From Spirometra erinaceieuropaei (taxonomy: Eukaryota; Platyhelminthes; Cestoda; Diphyllobothriidea; Diphyllobothriidae), in NCBI GenBank assembly GCA_902702965.1, contig CACRXP010000394.1, positions 304,309 through 368,308 of the forward strand: DNA of 64,000 nucleotides. Reading direction: 5' to 3'. The notes below the pieces were generated by a model. The model was not told the DNA's origin and did no database searches. It saw only the letters and a program-made list of their open reading frames with translations. Of this stretch, positions 1-11,585 are shown one piece after another; within the stretch, counting starts at the first letter, position 1, and each line of letters begins with the position of its first letter. The position numbers and the translations under genes are program-made.

Positions 1-850
1 AAGAATCTAGACTGGCTGAGTTCCATCTGTTTCTCCTAAATAACAGACAACTGCGCGGTGACCTATCGGATTGTCAGACGCCACTAAAGTGTCCTAGAGC
101 TCACGGACTTCTTCAAATGGGCTGGGACGTACGGTCTGCGTAGTCATCTCTTCAAACTGCAAAGAATGTTGGTCCACATGGACGTCCGACGAGTCGCCTT
201 CTTACAGAGGTCAGTTAGAGCATAGAGCGGACTTCCTGCTGCGGTGGTCCCTCCTGGAACCGATGAGGAACTTAAATGCAGACTAATAATGATAATAATT
301 ATCATTTTTACTGTATCTAAATCCGGTTTACAGGCATTGTCAGAAAAGATAAAATACAGACCTGGCTGGCAGTGAAAAAACATCCCAGGGAATAAATACA
401 GATGATAGTGTTTTTGGATAGTTTGGATGGTTCATGAGAAAAAACTGCTGTTTGTGAAATGGCCACATCCACAAGGGGTCAAGGCCCAAGGGGTGTAGGC
501 CCCCAACGCTCATGATAGGTCAAGTATCGGTGGTCCGAGGTTAAAACTCTTTTGTCAAAAATTCTGGATAGAAACTACTTTCTTCCGCACACCGGCACGC
601 AGTAGGCTAAATAAAGACGAACAGAATTCCAGGCCGTGTCTGACGCACATTTTATAGAGGCCCATTCGAATATCGCTGGTTTTAAAATTTCGGAGGATGA
701 ACCCAGTCATTCTGCGGGCTTTGGAGACTATCAGGAGCAGTGCCCCGAAAGATTGAGGCTCCTGGAGTATGATACACCCAGATCCTTCACAACCCCAGGC
801 ACATTTATGTCGTGACCGTCAATACTTAGTTAGGGTTGGTGGTCATCGCC
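1..850 (-). mobile_element. LINE reverse-transcriptase 3' part (degraded, split by an insertion)
   Basis: Read on the minus strand, about 850 down to 400 gives the stretch that follows the RT palm in CR1/jockey-like LINEs: a piece like DGHDINVPGVVKDLGV, then KARRMTGFILRNF, then SDIRMGLYKMCVRHGLEFC, then a run resembling the RT C-terminal consensus (KR...L.Y.ER...LGL..L). Several frameshifts and stops interrupt it. It continues the RT block at 2636-3010: the two halves join at a 10-bp duplication, so they are one old element cut by a later insertion. Bases 1-240 probably hold its extreme 3' coding end but are too decayed to be sure. No functional product is expected. Confidence 0.6.
841..850. 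repeat. Left target-site duplication of nested LINE insertion
   Basis: The 10 bases ggtcatcgcc occur here and again at 2626-2635. Joining the flanks across the two copies restores the expected LINE order (FSWHKRSVMVVGDD, then the DGHDI motif), so this is read as a target-site duplication. Confidence 0.6.
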
Positions 851-857
851 ACTTCCA

Positions 858-905
858 TCCTCCTCCTCCTCCTCCTCCTCCTCCTCCTCCTCCTCCTCCT
901 CCTCC
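858..905 (+). repeat. (TCC)n microsatellite
   Basis: About 16 tandem TCC units, close to the 5' breakpoint of the inserted zinc-finger LINE. It produces artificial poly-Pro and poly-Gly reading frames that are not genes. Confidence 0.95.
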
Positions 906-1013
906 ACTGCCCCAACGGCGGCCGCTCAGGCGGCCGTCTCTCACATCACCAACCGCGACACAACAACAGACACCACCCCCACCTCTCCCAACACCAGCGA
1001 TGAGGATCAGGAC

Positions 1014-1562
1014 TACACCTGCCCTCACTGAGACCGCACCTTCACCTCACACATCGGCCTGGTCGGTCACTTGCGAATCCATCGCACAGAGACTGGCGAG
1101 CCAGTGCCTGGAGCACCAACCTACACCCACCGCACTCGCCTCCACTGCCCACACTGCCCTCGCACCTTCACGCATCGCATGGGCCTATTCGGCCACATGC
1201 GCATTCACGAGAGCGGAATTGACCACAATTCCGACACACCCACCACATCCATCACACCCACCAGGCCCAGCGCCATCATGGCTCCATCGCCACACGCGCC
1301 CATCATCATCACCACCACCGCTTCCTCTACAGCTGACACGGACAACGCCGGCCCTTCATGCCCACACTGCCCACGCACCTTCACCTCACGCATCGGCCTG
1401 GTCGATCACTTGCGAATCCATCGTACAGAGACTGGCGAGCCAGTGCCTGGAGCACCAACCTATACCCACCACGCTCGTCTCAACTGCCCACACTGCCCTC
1501 GCACTTCCAGGCATCGCATGGGCCTATTCGGTCACATGCGCATCCACGACGAGCTGCGATAG
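1014..1562 (+). pseudogene. C2H2 zinc-finger tail of a LINE ORF (broken)
   Basis: One frame encodes four C2H2-like fingers, each with the core CPHCxRTF or similar, a GL(V/F) turn, and an HLRIH or HMRIH end. Fingers 1+2 and 3+4 are a tandem duplication: each pair is joined by the same linker (RTETGEPVPGAPTY), and a Thr/Pro/Ala-rich spacer separates the pairs. Finger 1 is broken by a TGA at 1029-1031 in place of its second cysteine codon, and finger 4 has lost the usual F (CPRTS). The frame ends at a TAG near 1560. Such fingers at the end of a LINE polyprotein probably bind nucleic acid. This copy is a fragment without its RT and is not expected to be functional. Confidence 0.65.
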
Positions 1563-2625
1563 ACAACCACCGGTTACACCACACATTCACACACTCCCTA
1601 CCTCCTCCACCATCACCACCACACATCAACACGCACCCATCGCAAGCACCCAACTGCCACCTACCACGCAAGTGGGAAGTGTGCATCTCGACTCGGTCTC
1701 TATGCGGCTTCGGCTGCACGGGTGACTTGAGTACGAGCCTATCCCGACACGTCAAGCGTCGTGGATAGAAAGGCTGCTGACTGATGCCCGCTCTCGGCTC
1801 ACGCAGTCCGTCCCGTTGTGTGTGTGTGTGTTGTGTGGAGTGGCGGACTGGTGGGCTGGGGACGGGCTGAAACAGCACCTTCCACGGCACTCTCACGCAA
1901 GTGAGAGACAAGCCGCTTAATCCCCGTTGTGTGAAATCCTGGTGTTTGTATATATGGGGGGCCAGGTCGTGCTGTGGCGCGCGCAGGCATGGTCAGTCGG
2001 CCATGGCAGCCACCGCGCCCATCTCCCACTCCAGTCTGCTGACCGGCTCGGACAGCGGCTGGGGTGTGGGGATGGAAAGGAAGAGTGAGGTCGACGACTC
2101 AGCGCATTTTCCTCACTATAAACAATCTGACGCGCTTGAAACTATCACGGTGCGCTAAAAGCCGTGGCTTGGAAGGTTGCCTACTGACGGGGTAACTTGG
2201 ACCTCCTCCTTGACTGGAGGCGGTCTGAGAGTCAGGCTGCAATGGCTCCTTTTTAATATGGCCTTTATGGCACTCCTACCACAGTGTGGGGTCCGAGCCA
2301 GGTGTTGGCGGCACGCCTAGGTGCGGCTTCTGTCGTGCCAGCCTCCAAATCTCTCTTGTGTTGGTTGAAATCCTGGTTATTTGTTGTGTGGACCAGGGGG
2401 TGTGGTGGAACGCCAAGGTGAGGATCCGTCCGAGCCATCCACCTGCGGCCTTCCCCGTCTTCGGTCTTCTTGACTCTGTCAGGCGGGGGAGGGGGAGAGA
2501 GTGTAGATAGATGCTACGCAAGTCTACTGGCACTATAAACCCCTGCGTAAGTCACCGTCCCTGCTCCCACAATGCAGTCTGTGGGGCACACGGTGGACAT
2601 CATCGAAATCGATGGTCGAACTGTC

Positions 2626-2635
2626 GGTCATCGCC
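2626..2635. repeat. Right target-site duplication of nested LINE insertion
   Basis: Second copy of ggtcatcgcc, directly after the LINE terminus ggtcgaactgtc; pairs with 841-850. Confidence 0.6.
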
Positions 2636-3010
2636 GACCACCATGACTGACCTTTTATGCCAAGAAAAGTAAAGGCGCCATGTGCGGCACCACTAGGCAA
2701 GGGCCCGTAGGTCTATCTTTAGGAAGTCGGGCATGATGTCACGATCTGCCGGCTTATATTTATATGCAAATTTCAGATCATCGGCATATATGAAGGGCCG
2801 ACCATTCTGAAATAAATATACTAAATCATTGACAAAAATGCAAAAACATTATAAGAAGGTACTCCTTTGTTGAGAAACGACTGTATATATGATAAAACTT
2901 ATCAGTGCCGTCAGTTTTCGCCTGACTCGCATGCACGGATGACTGCATACTTTCTAGAATTACTGATTTAAAAAAGGATGCAATTGTTTTTTTGGATATG
3001 AGTGAAGGGT
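2636..3010 (-). mobile_element. LINE reverse-transcriptase palm fragment with intact YADD
   Basis: The minus strand reads FCIFVNDLVYLF...PFIYADDLKFAYKY, followed by a piece ending WRLYFSWHK. This is the RT catalytic palm motif, with YADD at 2777-2788, in the arrangement of CR1/jockey-type LINEs. Upstream sequence (about 2840-3010) weakly resembles the preceding G-x-PQGS region but is disrupted. It is the 5' half of the element whose 3' half lies at 1-850. Confidence 0.6.
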
Positions 3011-3503
3011 CCAAGAGCTAAAACCTTATTTCTTAAGGAAATTTACTCAAAGTAACTGTGCCAAGTAACCTTAAGTTTACAGCGGTGCAAGCAGGAGACG
3101 ATCACACCCCAAAGTTAATCAAAACTCGTGGTAAGATATAAAGCAGCCGGACGTCATTAACTGTAGTGCACCAACCGTGCTTAATGAGAATAACGGAATA
3201 ATGAAGATAATCGCATTTTAGACGCATAGCATGGAGAGATAACTATCATTTCAGGCGGGGTTCGGTGTCAAATGACAAAAGCATTTTAAATAATGCTTGA
3301 AGCAGACCCTTATTTAATGGAATGCTCAGAAACTGTTTTTATGGAGAGTGGTTATCAGCACCCTTTGATGTTACAGTTTATTTCAGTTTATTTGGTGAGG
3401 GTAATGGACAAAGCCTTTGAAAACCCCATTGATTACATGCCAGCTCGTTAGAAATAACTGCACACGAACAATGACAATATTCGCCGTTAAAACAGTACTT
3501 GAT
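3011..3503. other. No gene recognised
   Basis: AT-rich sequence without a convincing reading frame or repeat. It may be decayed 5' sequence of the minus-strand LINE to its left. Confidence 0.4.
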
Positions 3504-6370
3504 TCATTTGAGTAGCATTGTCTCAGAGAAGAAAACATTTGCGGGGTCGTGGGGTATTAGTTCAGATTCTAAATTGTCGAGGGAAAACAGGGGACATAAA
3601 TAATCATCCAAGCGTTTCTTGAAAAGTTGCAGAGACGTCGCTTCCACGACTGACTGAGGGAGATCGTTCCACTTCTCCACTACCCTCTGCGTGAAAAATT
3701 CAGAACGAAGATTCGGCCTGGACATTGTTGTCCGTAACTCCATCGAGTGACCACGAAGATTGGGTGAAAGAAGCCACTGAAACATGTCCTCAAAGCTAAA
3801 TCCATACTCAAGACCATGCATTTTAGACGAGGATAAGATCACCTCTTTGCTGCCTGTAACACAGAGGGAATGAATTAAGGCAATTCAGTCAGTCTGTGTA
3901 GGATTGGCTTTTTAGATCGCTTACCAGCTTTGCTGCCCGACGTTGTACCCGTTCGAGATATGCTTGGTCATTTACTAGCCATGGCCGCCATACTTGTATG
4001 CCATATTCTACGTGGGGCTGAACAAATTTGCCGTAAATTCTCCCAAAAAGGTCTTGGTCAAAGGCTACGAACGCCCTTTTGATTGCATGGAGCACTCCCA
4101 TGGCGTTTTTTGCAGCCTTGTGGCACTGCAGTGTTGGTTTCAGGTTGTTCTGTATCCAAACCCCGAGATCCTTCTGTGAAAATTCTGCGGGGAACCTTAT
4201 ATCTTTCAGGTGGTATGTCCTCAGGCTGTCATTTGAGTGAGAGTTGGTTGGACGCAGATGAAGGACGGCACACTTCTCCCATAGAAATCCAGAAGCCATT
4301 TCTCCGATCACGCTTGCAGTCCATGGAGATTATCTTGAAGGGGGTCTCTGATCACTCGGACCCCTAATGACTTGCTAGAGCTTAACGTCCTCGACAAACA
4401 TTATTTTGCCGCAGTCGAGTTCCCGAAGGCTGTCATTAAGGTAAAGGATGAAGAGCAACGGTCCCAGAACGGAGCCTTGAGGCGCACCACTGGTCACGTT
4501 CGCCCATTTTAGCATATCATCTTCGATACAGACACGTTGTTTCCGACCAACCAGAAACGCCCTAATCCACTTCAGAAGATCTCCCCGGAGGTCAATGGCG
4601 CTCAATTTGTGAAGAAGACGTGGGTGCGGAACAGTATCGAAAGTTTTGCGGAAATCGATGTACACGACATCGACCTCAAAACCCTCTTATAGAGCCCTGG
4701 TCCAGATCTCCAGATAAGCTAGCAGATTTGAGAGACAGGAAGGTCCTCCCCGGAAGCCATGTTGAAAATCCTGCAAGACGTTATTTTCGTCACAACACTG
4801 CTGTATAGCGCTCTTTACTAGAGCTTCCATCGTTTTGCCTTGGAGGCCAGCTATGCTAATAGGCCTGAAGCTGCTTGTTGTCATCCTGATATACCCGTAT
4901 GTAAGGGAACGAGGTTAGCTGTCTTCCACCGTGATGGTAGCCTTCCTGTTCCCATCGACAGCTCAAAGATAGTTGAAAGAGGATTTGGCAGCTCCGTTGG
5001 TAGCTCCTTAAGTATCAGGCCGGGAATTCCATCTGGTCCAGGAAACTTATCAGGTTTTATTTGACTGAGGGCGCGTCTTACTTCTTTGACGGAAAAGGCG
5101 ATGGGTTCAATGACGGCAGTATCATAGCGCATTTGAAGCTACCGACTGTCCCGGTCCATTTCAAACTGCTGATCTTCATCTAAGGACTCCTTCGTAAAAA
5201 CCGATTGACAAAACCGTGACAGCAATTGCACTTTCTGTGGCCCTTCAATTAACAAGTTTCCGAGGCGATCCTTTAGACACGCAATTTCGTCCCTATGTTT
5301 TCTCCTACTGCGGATGTACCCGTAAAACTTCTTGGGACATGTAATGGATTCTGCTATCAGTCGACGCTCGAAAGAAGTTCTAGCAACCCGCATTTGGTTG
5401 CGGCATTTATTGCGCTAAGCCTTATATTCGGCGAATGAAGTTGGATCTCGAATTTGCAAATACTTTTTCCAGAGTATCTGTTTCTTCTTCATGGGTATTT
5501 TGTCGGCGGTCAGGCACATGATCTTGTTATTTTTATTGGACAATGGGAGTCAAGTAGACGCTCTATAATCCCGCGAAAGTACTGCCAGAATTCTTCTGAA
5601 TCTTCTATTTCGAACAGCCAGGTTTCCTTCGAAATAGTACGTCACATTGCGTTAAAGTTACCCGTCCAAATATTTCTGCGCCTCTTGATTTCTGGTTGTT
5701 GGTTCGATAGGAGAGAGCACACGCAGGTAAAAGCAATATAATCGCTTAAATCGAGTGGATGTTGTGGATTCACTTCGCCTACTACTCCTTCTTCTTTACT
5801 GAATATGAGATATAAGCAGTTAGATCGTTGTCCTTCTCTCAGTCTCGTTCCGGATTTTATGTGTTGAATGAGGTATTCATTCAGGGAGTGTTGTAGTAGC
5901 TTGTGGTCAAGTAACGTAGACAGGGCATTTGTTAGGGGAATATTCCAGTCTATTCCTGCAGCGTTGAATTCACCCAGAAGTAGTAAATTCCCTGCTTACA
6001 TAACAACTCCAGCGCACTATGTAATTCTATATCGGCGATTTTATTGGAGCTGGGAGGCTGGTAGACAATTCACAGGTTCAGTTTCGGTAGTTGTATGATA
6101 CATATCTTGCATGCACTCATATCAACATTTTGCGGCGCCCCATCGGATATTTGTCGCTGACAGCACGGAATTTCCTTTGACACATAAATCGTTGTGTCTC
6201 CTCCTCTACGTTGAAATCTATCACAACGGAACAGTTGGTAGCCTCCAACGCTGACTTCGCCACTACTTATTTCCTCAGTCAATCAGGTCTCTGTTAGGAC
6301 AAGTATGCGAGGCTTCTGTCCAGAGATTAGTAATCTCAGTTCATTTAGCTTGCTGGCGAAAACTCCAGAT
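3504..6370 (-). mobile_element. CR1-like non-LTR retrotransposon, degraded
   Basis: From right to left on the minus strand there is an endonuclease start (KLNELRLLISGQKPRILVLTET, then a stop where LTETWL is usual, then GGYQLFRCDR and GGDTTIYVS), a connector, then RT blocks (IKPDKFPGPDGIPG; FRPISIAGLQGK...EALVK; YIDFRKTFDTVPH; SGAPQGSVLGPLLFILYLND). The thumb follows (KDLGVWIQNNLKP; YGKFVQPHVEYGIQVWRP), then the terminal helix region (EFFTQRVVEKWNDLPQSVVEA, ending near 3504). The order and motifs are those of an APE-type LINE of the CR1/jockey group. The catalytic FADD box is ruined (reads VEDV near 4385), and many frameshifts and stops are present. The middle of the endonuclease, about 5400-6070, is poorly preserved. 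Confidence 0.8.
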
Positions 6371-8249
6371 CCATCATGCAAATAGATTCGGCTGCCAGTC
6401 ACGAAGGTCGACTGAAAGGAAGCTCCTAAGTGGAACGTACTGGGCGTGTTCAGAAAATATGAACTTTTAGATACAGATATTTAGAAGAAACAAAAAACAA
6501 TACGAAAGTATACGGAAGATTAAGAACAGGGTGAAGTCGCCCGCGATGGTCAGCTGCACCTACATTGTGGGCGAATGATGAAATTCAGTCCCAGATTGAG
6601 GTTATCGGCTGGTCCATGTTAGCACACTATTTCATGAGCACAAATTCTATCAGTTAAAGCGACTACAGCCCTCCTCATTTCTACAGTAAATTAAAGACCC
6701 GGCCGGATCTGCTTAAGTTCAATAAGGGTAATAAGGCCCGCGAATAAAATACATCGTAATACTTGCTCTTGGGAATGCTGGAGTGAAGGAAACCTACGAT
6801 GTGACCTGCAGGCGGATGAGATTTCCTAATTTTACTGACTAAAACATGACCCTAGGGAGCAGCGGTGGCGAGCAAATGTGACTCAAAATAGCTCATTAAC
6901 GAGCCTTCTTGGAGACTCATGACATCATCCTACGTGCATATTTAAAGTAAGAAACGCAAGCCTCGACAAAGTGAATAAAGAAAGTTAATGGTCTTCATAA
7001 AAAACTGCAGCTGGAGATGACGAAGACGGTTGTTGTACTTAAGGCTATATCACACCAGATAGATCGACATACCTTGCCGTATTTCCTCCAATAACGGACA
7101 AACAATATGGTTCCTTCTTTGATCATCTCTGTTTGCCCATGGTTATAGTTGTCCGCCAATAAGGAGTTGCATCATTGAAATCGCAAGCACCGATTATCCG
7201 CTATATGATTTTGTAGTCCGCAGATAGTTCGAATACGGAACCCGTCACAAAGTTAGCTGAAAGCCGATGACGGCACTTTTATGTTTGAAAGAAAATACGT
7301 GTGCAACTTTTTACAGAATTCACGTTTCACGAGACGATTACTAGTAGTCACATTTGAAACGCTCTTCGTAACTAACACTCCTTCCTTACTGAATATCTGA
7401 AAAACAGTAATGATCAGCATGTTATGGGACAAGTCTCACAAGATAATTTTTATGCTTGTGTTTTCTAACGATTTTGGATATGGAACAATAATCTGCCCCA
7501 ATAGGATAATAAGGGGCTTCGCGCGTAACACGTCCAATACGCGCATACGTGGCCGCGCTTTAAGAAATGTCGTCGTAACGCGAGAAAGCAGACAGACTTG
7601 CAGACAGAAACTTGCAGATTTAATGTAGGTAGATATCCCCAGTCCCAATGAATAAAAATGCTGACCACCTTTTTCGAGTGACGTTTTATGTGTTTATTAC
7701 CTTTAGCTGCATAACACCCCCTGTTCGCCCCAATGGTCTGCGCTTTTATATCGCTTTACTTGGTACTTTACTTAGGTTGGTTTCCTATCGTGCAGTTTTC
7801 GTTGATTGCTATTCCGCTGTCCCGCGTAATGCCCGTGCCCATCCTCTATTCATCTAAGCCTCCACTTGACACATTGGCCGTCAGCTTGTATACTATAGTG
7901 TTGACAATTTTAGCGGAAGTTATTATGTTACATCAATGTCTGTGAACTCTGCGATATTCTCACGCTTTACCCGGAACGGTGGTTTTAAAAGTGGTCTATT
8001 GCGAAGACAGTTCGTGCTTATTGCCTCTTCACTTCCATAATTTAGGCCCCTCCAATGGTCTTCGTTAGGGACAGACCAACGTTTACCTTTCATTGGGTCA
8101 CATGGGACTCCCTGCAAACACTTACCTGAACTCAAGGCCCTCAAATGAACCTCGGTCTCCTGCACTCGAACAAGTAACTATAGCCACCATAACATTTTGC
8201 CACTTTCTCCTCGCAAATTCATCGAGAATTATCTAAATATTCAGCAACC
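6371..8249. other. Intergenic, nothing recognised
   Basis: AT-rich sequence. Short open frames here (for example hydrophobic ones near 7650-7945) have no family resemblance, no splice partners and no codon signature of the real genes. Confidence 0.5.
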
Positions 8250-8625
8250 TAGTTGAGGAAGTTTGACCATCGTGATCAGTGATGTCCACCGCGTACCCCA
8301 CAGTAGGGTGAGAGCGGGAAGGGTGACTTGGGAGTGAATTAGTTTATAGTGATAGTGGGCTTGCGCTGCATTCACCGCGCTCTCTCCCCTCCCTCCATCT
8401 GTGCTCGACGTCAAGAGGGAGAGAGTCAAGAAGACTGGTGGTGGGAGAGGCTGCATGTGACCGATACGGCGAATATCACCACACGATCTAGCCTACAACG
8501 TAAACTGGCTCGGGTTCCAATTGCTATAAAGAGCATTCTCAATAACATCTGCCGGGTCACGATCCAGTCTCCCGTGTTGGTTAGCGCATCCACCGCGTGG
8601 CCGTTTGGGGGCACAATACCCTCCT
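8250..8625 (-). mobile_element. Truncated 3' end of zinc-finger LINE family (diverged)
   Basis: Read on +, it starts near gatgtccaccgcg, carries the family block gaattagtttatagtgata, then a purine-rich stretch with gtcaagaag, and ends with a 'gttggttagcgcatccaccgc'-like block followed by cgtggccgtttggggg. The same order occurs at 11118-11585 and 54598-55045. Because the family terminus is at the left, this is a minus-strand copy truncated at its 5' end. Confidence 0.55.
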
Positions 8626-10059
8626 TACATCGCATACAACATAAATTTACCTTGGAGACCGTGAACTTCGGCAAATTGTGGCTTTAAGTGTGTAGCACGA
8701 AATAGCGCCAATTACTAAAACTCCGGATGGTTTGCTTGCGGACTTTTGAGGGCAAGTCTCTCTAAGTATTCGTACTTATTGGTTTAATTTTCTATTTTAT
8801 ATATTGAAGACAAGTGTTAAATAGGCAGGTAATGTGATTTCCAATATTGAACCATTTTGTGTTAATCGAATGGCTCTCGAACTAGCGCGAAAACTTGGCT
8901 GTTCTTACCAGCTCTGTTGTTTGTTTCGGGTGCCTGTATCCCCAGAAATAAGTTTACAAAGCTCAATTGTTTTTGGTCTTGCGAAATGACATAGGTGGTG
9001 TACAGATCGTTCTCATATGTAGACGTTCTTGGGCGCATGCAAACATTATTTACGTAAATTGAAATATGCCTTTGATCGACGGACTAAACGAAGTTATACG
9101 AAATAACGCCCTTAGTAAAGATTGTTTATTAATATGCGGTTGGATTTTATACTCAAGAAGAATGATTTGGAGCTTTTAAAAGTGCTGTATTGTTTAATAC
9201 AGACATCCCGGTCGATGAGTGAGACGTGAGAATGCCAGTTATGTGAGAGGGCGTTCTGCAGAAAGTGGGCCTATGACATTCGGAATGTTAGCGACGCTTT
9301 GCTCTAGCCTCAAACCTTATCCAAACCGTGACCCTAGTTGTTCCTTAGCAGGCCAATGGAACGCACGTACTTAGTTTCGTTACTCACATAAAGCACTGGT
9401 TGACTACTCAAACCCCACTTCACCTACAACCACTATTATGCATTGCGATGACACTAAATGCCTTCGCGAATTACACACTAGACTGAAGTTTGTGTAACAT
9501 TCACGCCTTACCGCATTAGTGTACATCCTACAGCGTTTAAGAGTCAGGCTAAACCATAAATTGCCCTACCTACCTAATCCTCATGCTTCCCACTCTATAA
9601 ATAAACACATAAAGGTCGGCGATCCTTACACGTGGAGCCACAAGGAGACCTCCTCTATACTGGCTGAGCAGTCTAGTTAGACTTTTCATGTGGACGATCA
9701 AACACGTTAACTTATCCCTACCTCCAGGACAATGTTAGGCCACATTAGTACCCGACGCCTTACACCCAGTCCTTCTGCCGCGTTTACCACAACCCCAGGT
9801 TCCTTGCAGTGCCGTTTGCTTAATGCTTGCCAGCACCTCAGATATTTGGAGAGAGGCTCATCTTCCAGTGTACGTAGGTGGCTGTTTAGTCAATTCCACT
9901 AGTCTGATTTTCGTACTCATGTAGAAAGTTACCATGCTTACCCGTGATGCTTCCCGAACGGACACGGCCATATAAGCCCCCCCCCCCGGCTTGCACGGCT
10001 TCCTTAAGAGGTAATCAGCCCACATGAGTCTTTACTATAGGAAGCAGGACAATAATACT
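8626..10059. other. Intergenic, nothing recognised
   Basis: No supported gene. A run of C residues lies near 9977-9989. Confidence 0.5.
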
Positions 10060-10480
10060 GTTGAGGCTGACTTTTCACACCTCAACAAGATCTTCGAAGA
10101 AGTTGGTCTCCGAATGCGCATTGAGAGAGTTGATTTATGTCATAACCAGAAACAGGGTCAAGTGGGTTCAGTGTTTTATAAGTAACAAGGCCTTTTGGAT
10201 ACGTGTTCAAGACGCCACGTCACCCCAGCTGCTGGTCCACAGCGGCGTTTCCAAGGGTACATAACAGGATCGTTGTTACTTATCATTTACATCTAGTCTG
10301 CCAGAGTTTGTCTCAAAGAATTGCCCATTGTTCGCAGATTAAACTGAAATTTTGAACTTAGCAAAAGACCATGCTTCTGCATCAGAAAATATTGTTAGAG
10401 TGTCTGGGCAGATTGACGAATGGAATCGCATTGAATGGGCTGAAATTCCAGTTCCGCGCAATTTAACCAGTGTTGGACTT
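10060..10480 (+). mobile_element. LINE reverse-transcriptase fragment (degraded)
   Basis: The plus strand reads VKWVQCFISNKAFWIRVQD, then LLVHSGVSKGT (where RT normally has SGVPQGT/SV), then LPEFVSKNCPLFAD followed by a stop where the second Asp of FADD should be, then ASENI...IDEWN. This is the CR1-like RT palm. Stops and shifts make it non-functional. Confidence 0.55.
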
Positions 10481-11117
10481 AGAAATAGGTCTGCGCGCAG
10501 CCTCAGGTGACGAATCCACCCCACAAGCTGAATCTCTTGCTGACCGTGGGGGTTTGCACCTACGTTATCCTGTTGTCACTGAAACGATATTTACAAGTTG
10601 CTGAAGAAATTCAAAAGCAGCCTTTTCCTCATCCGCGGGGACATGCACCAACACGCCGGACATAGCCTTTCTGCACCACATAGTACTTTTGTTCGGATAC
10701 ATCCTTACCTCGTGGGCGACATGGAGCCCCCGAAGAAGTTCATAACTGGACAACTGGTTCAGAGGAAAGATTGAATAGGCTAGAACTTCCCGCATTATAA
10801 CAAGGGCAGTAGCTTGCAGTCTGCAGAAGCACGATAGGGAGGATGTCACGTTTTTCAAAAATGCTAGTGTAAATAATTCCTGAGGACACCACCCAGAGGC
10901 TGGCCAAATTTGGAATGAGTATAAGGGTTGGGCAAAGAACTCTTAGGATGCGTTATCATTACCTCGAACAAATTGCCTTAGGAAATATTTCAGACCCCTC
11001 ATGTCGACTACTTAAGACGCGCTTTAATTTCTCTTGAGAGTCTACGCCACCCACTGTTATGTAAGCCTGCGTAGAGTTAAGTAATACTCACTCAGTCTTT
11101 CGTCGAAGCATATATAT

Positions 11118-11585
11118 GACAGTTCGACTGTCGTTGCCGACGATGTCCACCGTGCGCTCCACGGCAAGGTGAGCAGGCACGGTGACCTGCACATGAATTA
11201 GTTTGTAGTGGTAATATACTTGTGCTGCATCTATCGCACTCTCCCCTACCCCATCTGAGCCCCGGTGTCAAGACAAAGTCAGGAAGATCGGAGGCGAGGG
11301 AGGGCGCGGGTGGATGGCGCGTTCAAGCCCGCACCTTGGCGCTCCACTCCACACCCCCTGGTTCACGCAGCAAATGACCAGGGTTCTAACATACTAAAAT
11401 CGTGGAGGGGGGGAGGCGGCAGGGGTCCCAATGTGCACGACGTACACCGACAACTGAGTCTCCTACCGCACCCCGAAATGTTAGCATTTGTTATGGTGTG
11501 CATTTCGATAACAACTGCCAGAATCCAATATGGCCCCCGTGTTGGTCCAGCGCATCTGCCGCGTAACCCGTTTGGGGGAACACGA
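11118..11585 (-). mobile_element. Truncated 3' end of zinc-finger LINE family
   Basis: Starts at gacagttcgactgtcg, the reverse complement of the LINE terminus at 2614-2625, and stays alignable by eye with 54598-55045 over about 440 bases. Shared blocks include gacgatgtccaccgtgcgctc, gaattagtttgtagtggta, gcaggggtcccaat and ttggtccagcgcatctgccg. Minus-strand copy, truncated at its 5' (right) end. Confidence 0.65.

Larger units (their letters stand above)
851..2625 (+). mobile_element. 5'-truncated zinc-finger-tailed LINE with long 3' UTR
   Basis: This segment lies between the 10-bp duplications and interrupts a minus-strand LINE. It starts in a TCC microsatellite, carries the C-terminal zinc-finger part of a LINE reading frame (to 1562), then about 1 kb of apparent 3' UTR ending in ggtcgaactgtc. 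The 3' UTR recurs elsewhere in the window, always sharing the same terminal end while the other end varies, as expected for LINE copies truncated at their 5' end during target-primed reverse transcription. Assignment to the RTE-like zinc-finger LINEs of tapeworms is from recall. Confidence 0.6.

Noticed and set aside
769..1725. 318-residue open frame with a poly-Pro run
   Set aside because: Wrong frame of the TCC microsatellite and the zinc-finger LINE; the real signal is the CPHC-type frame.
7400..7945. Hydrophobic short frames that look like membrane proteins
   Set aside because: No family resemblance, no splice context, AT-rich composition; likely chance.
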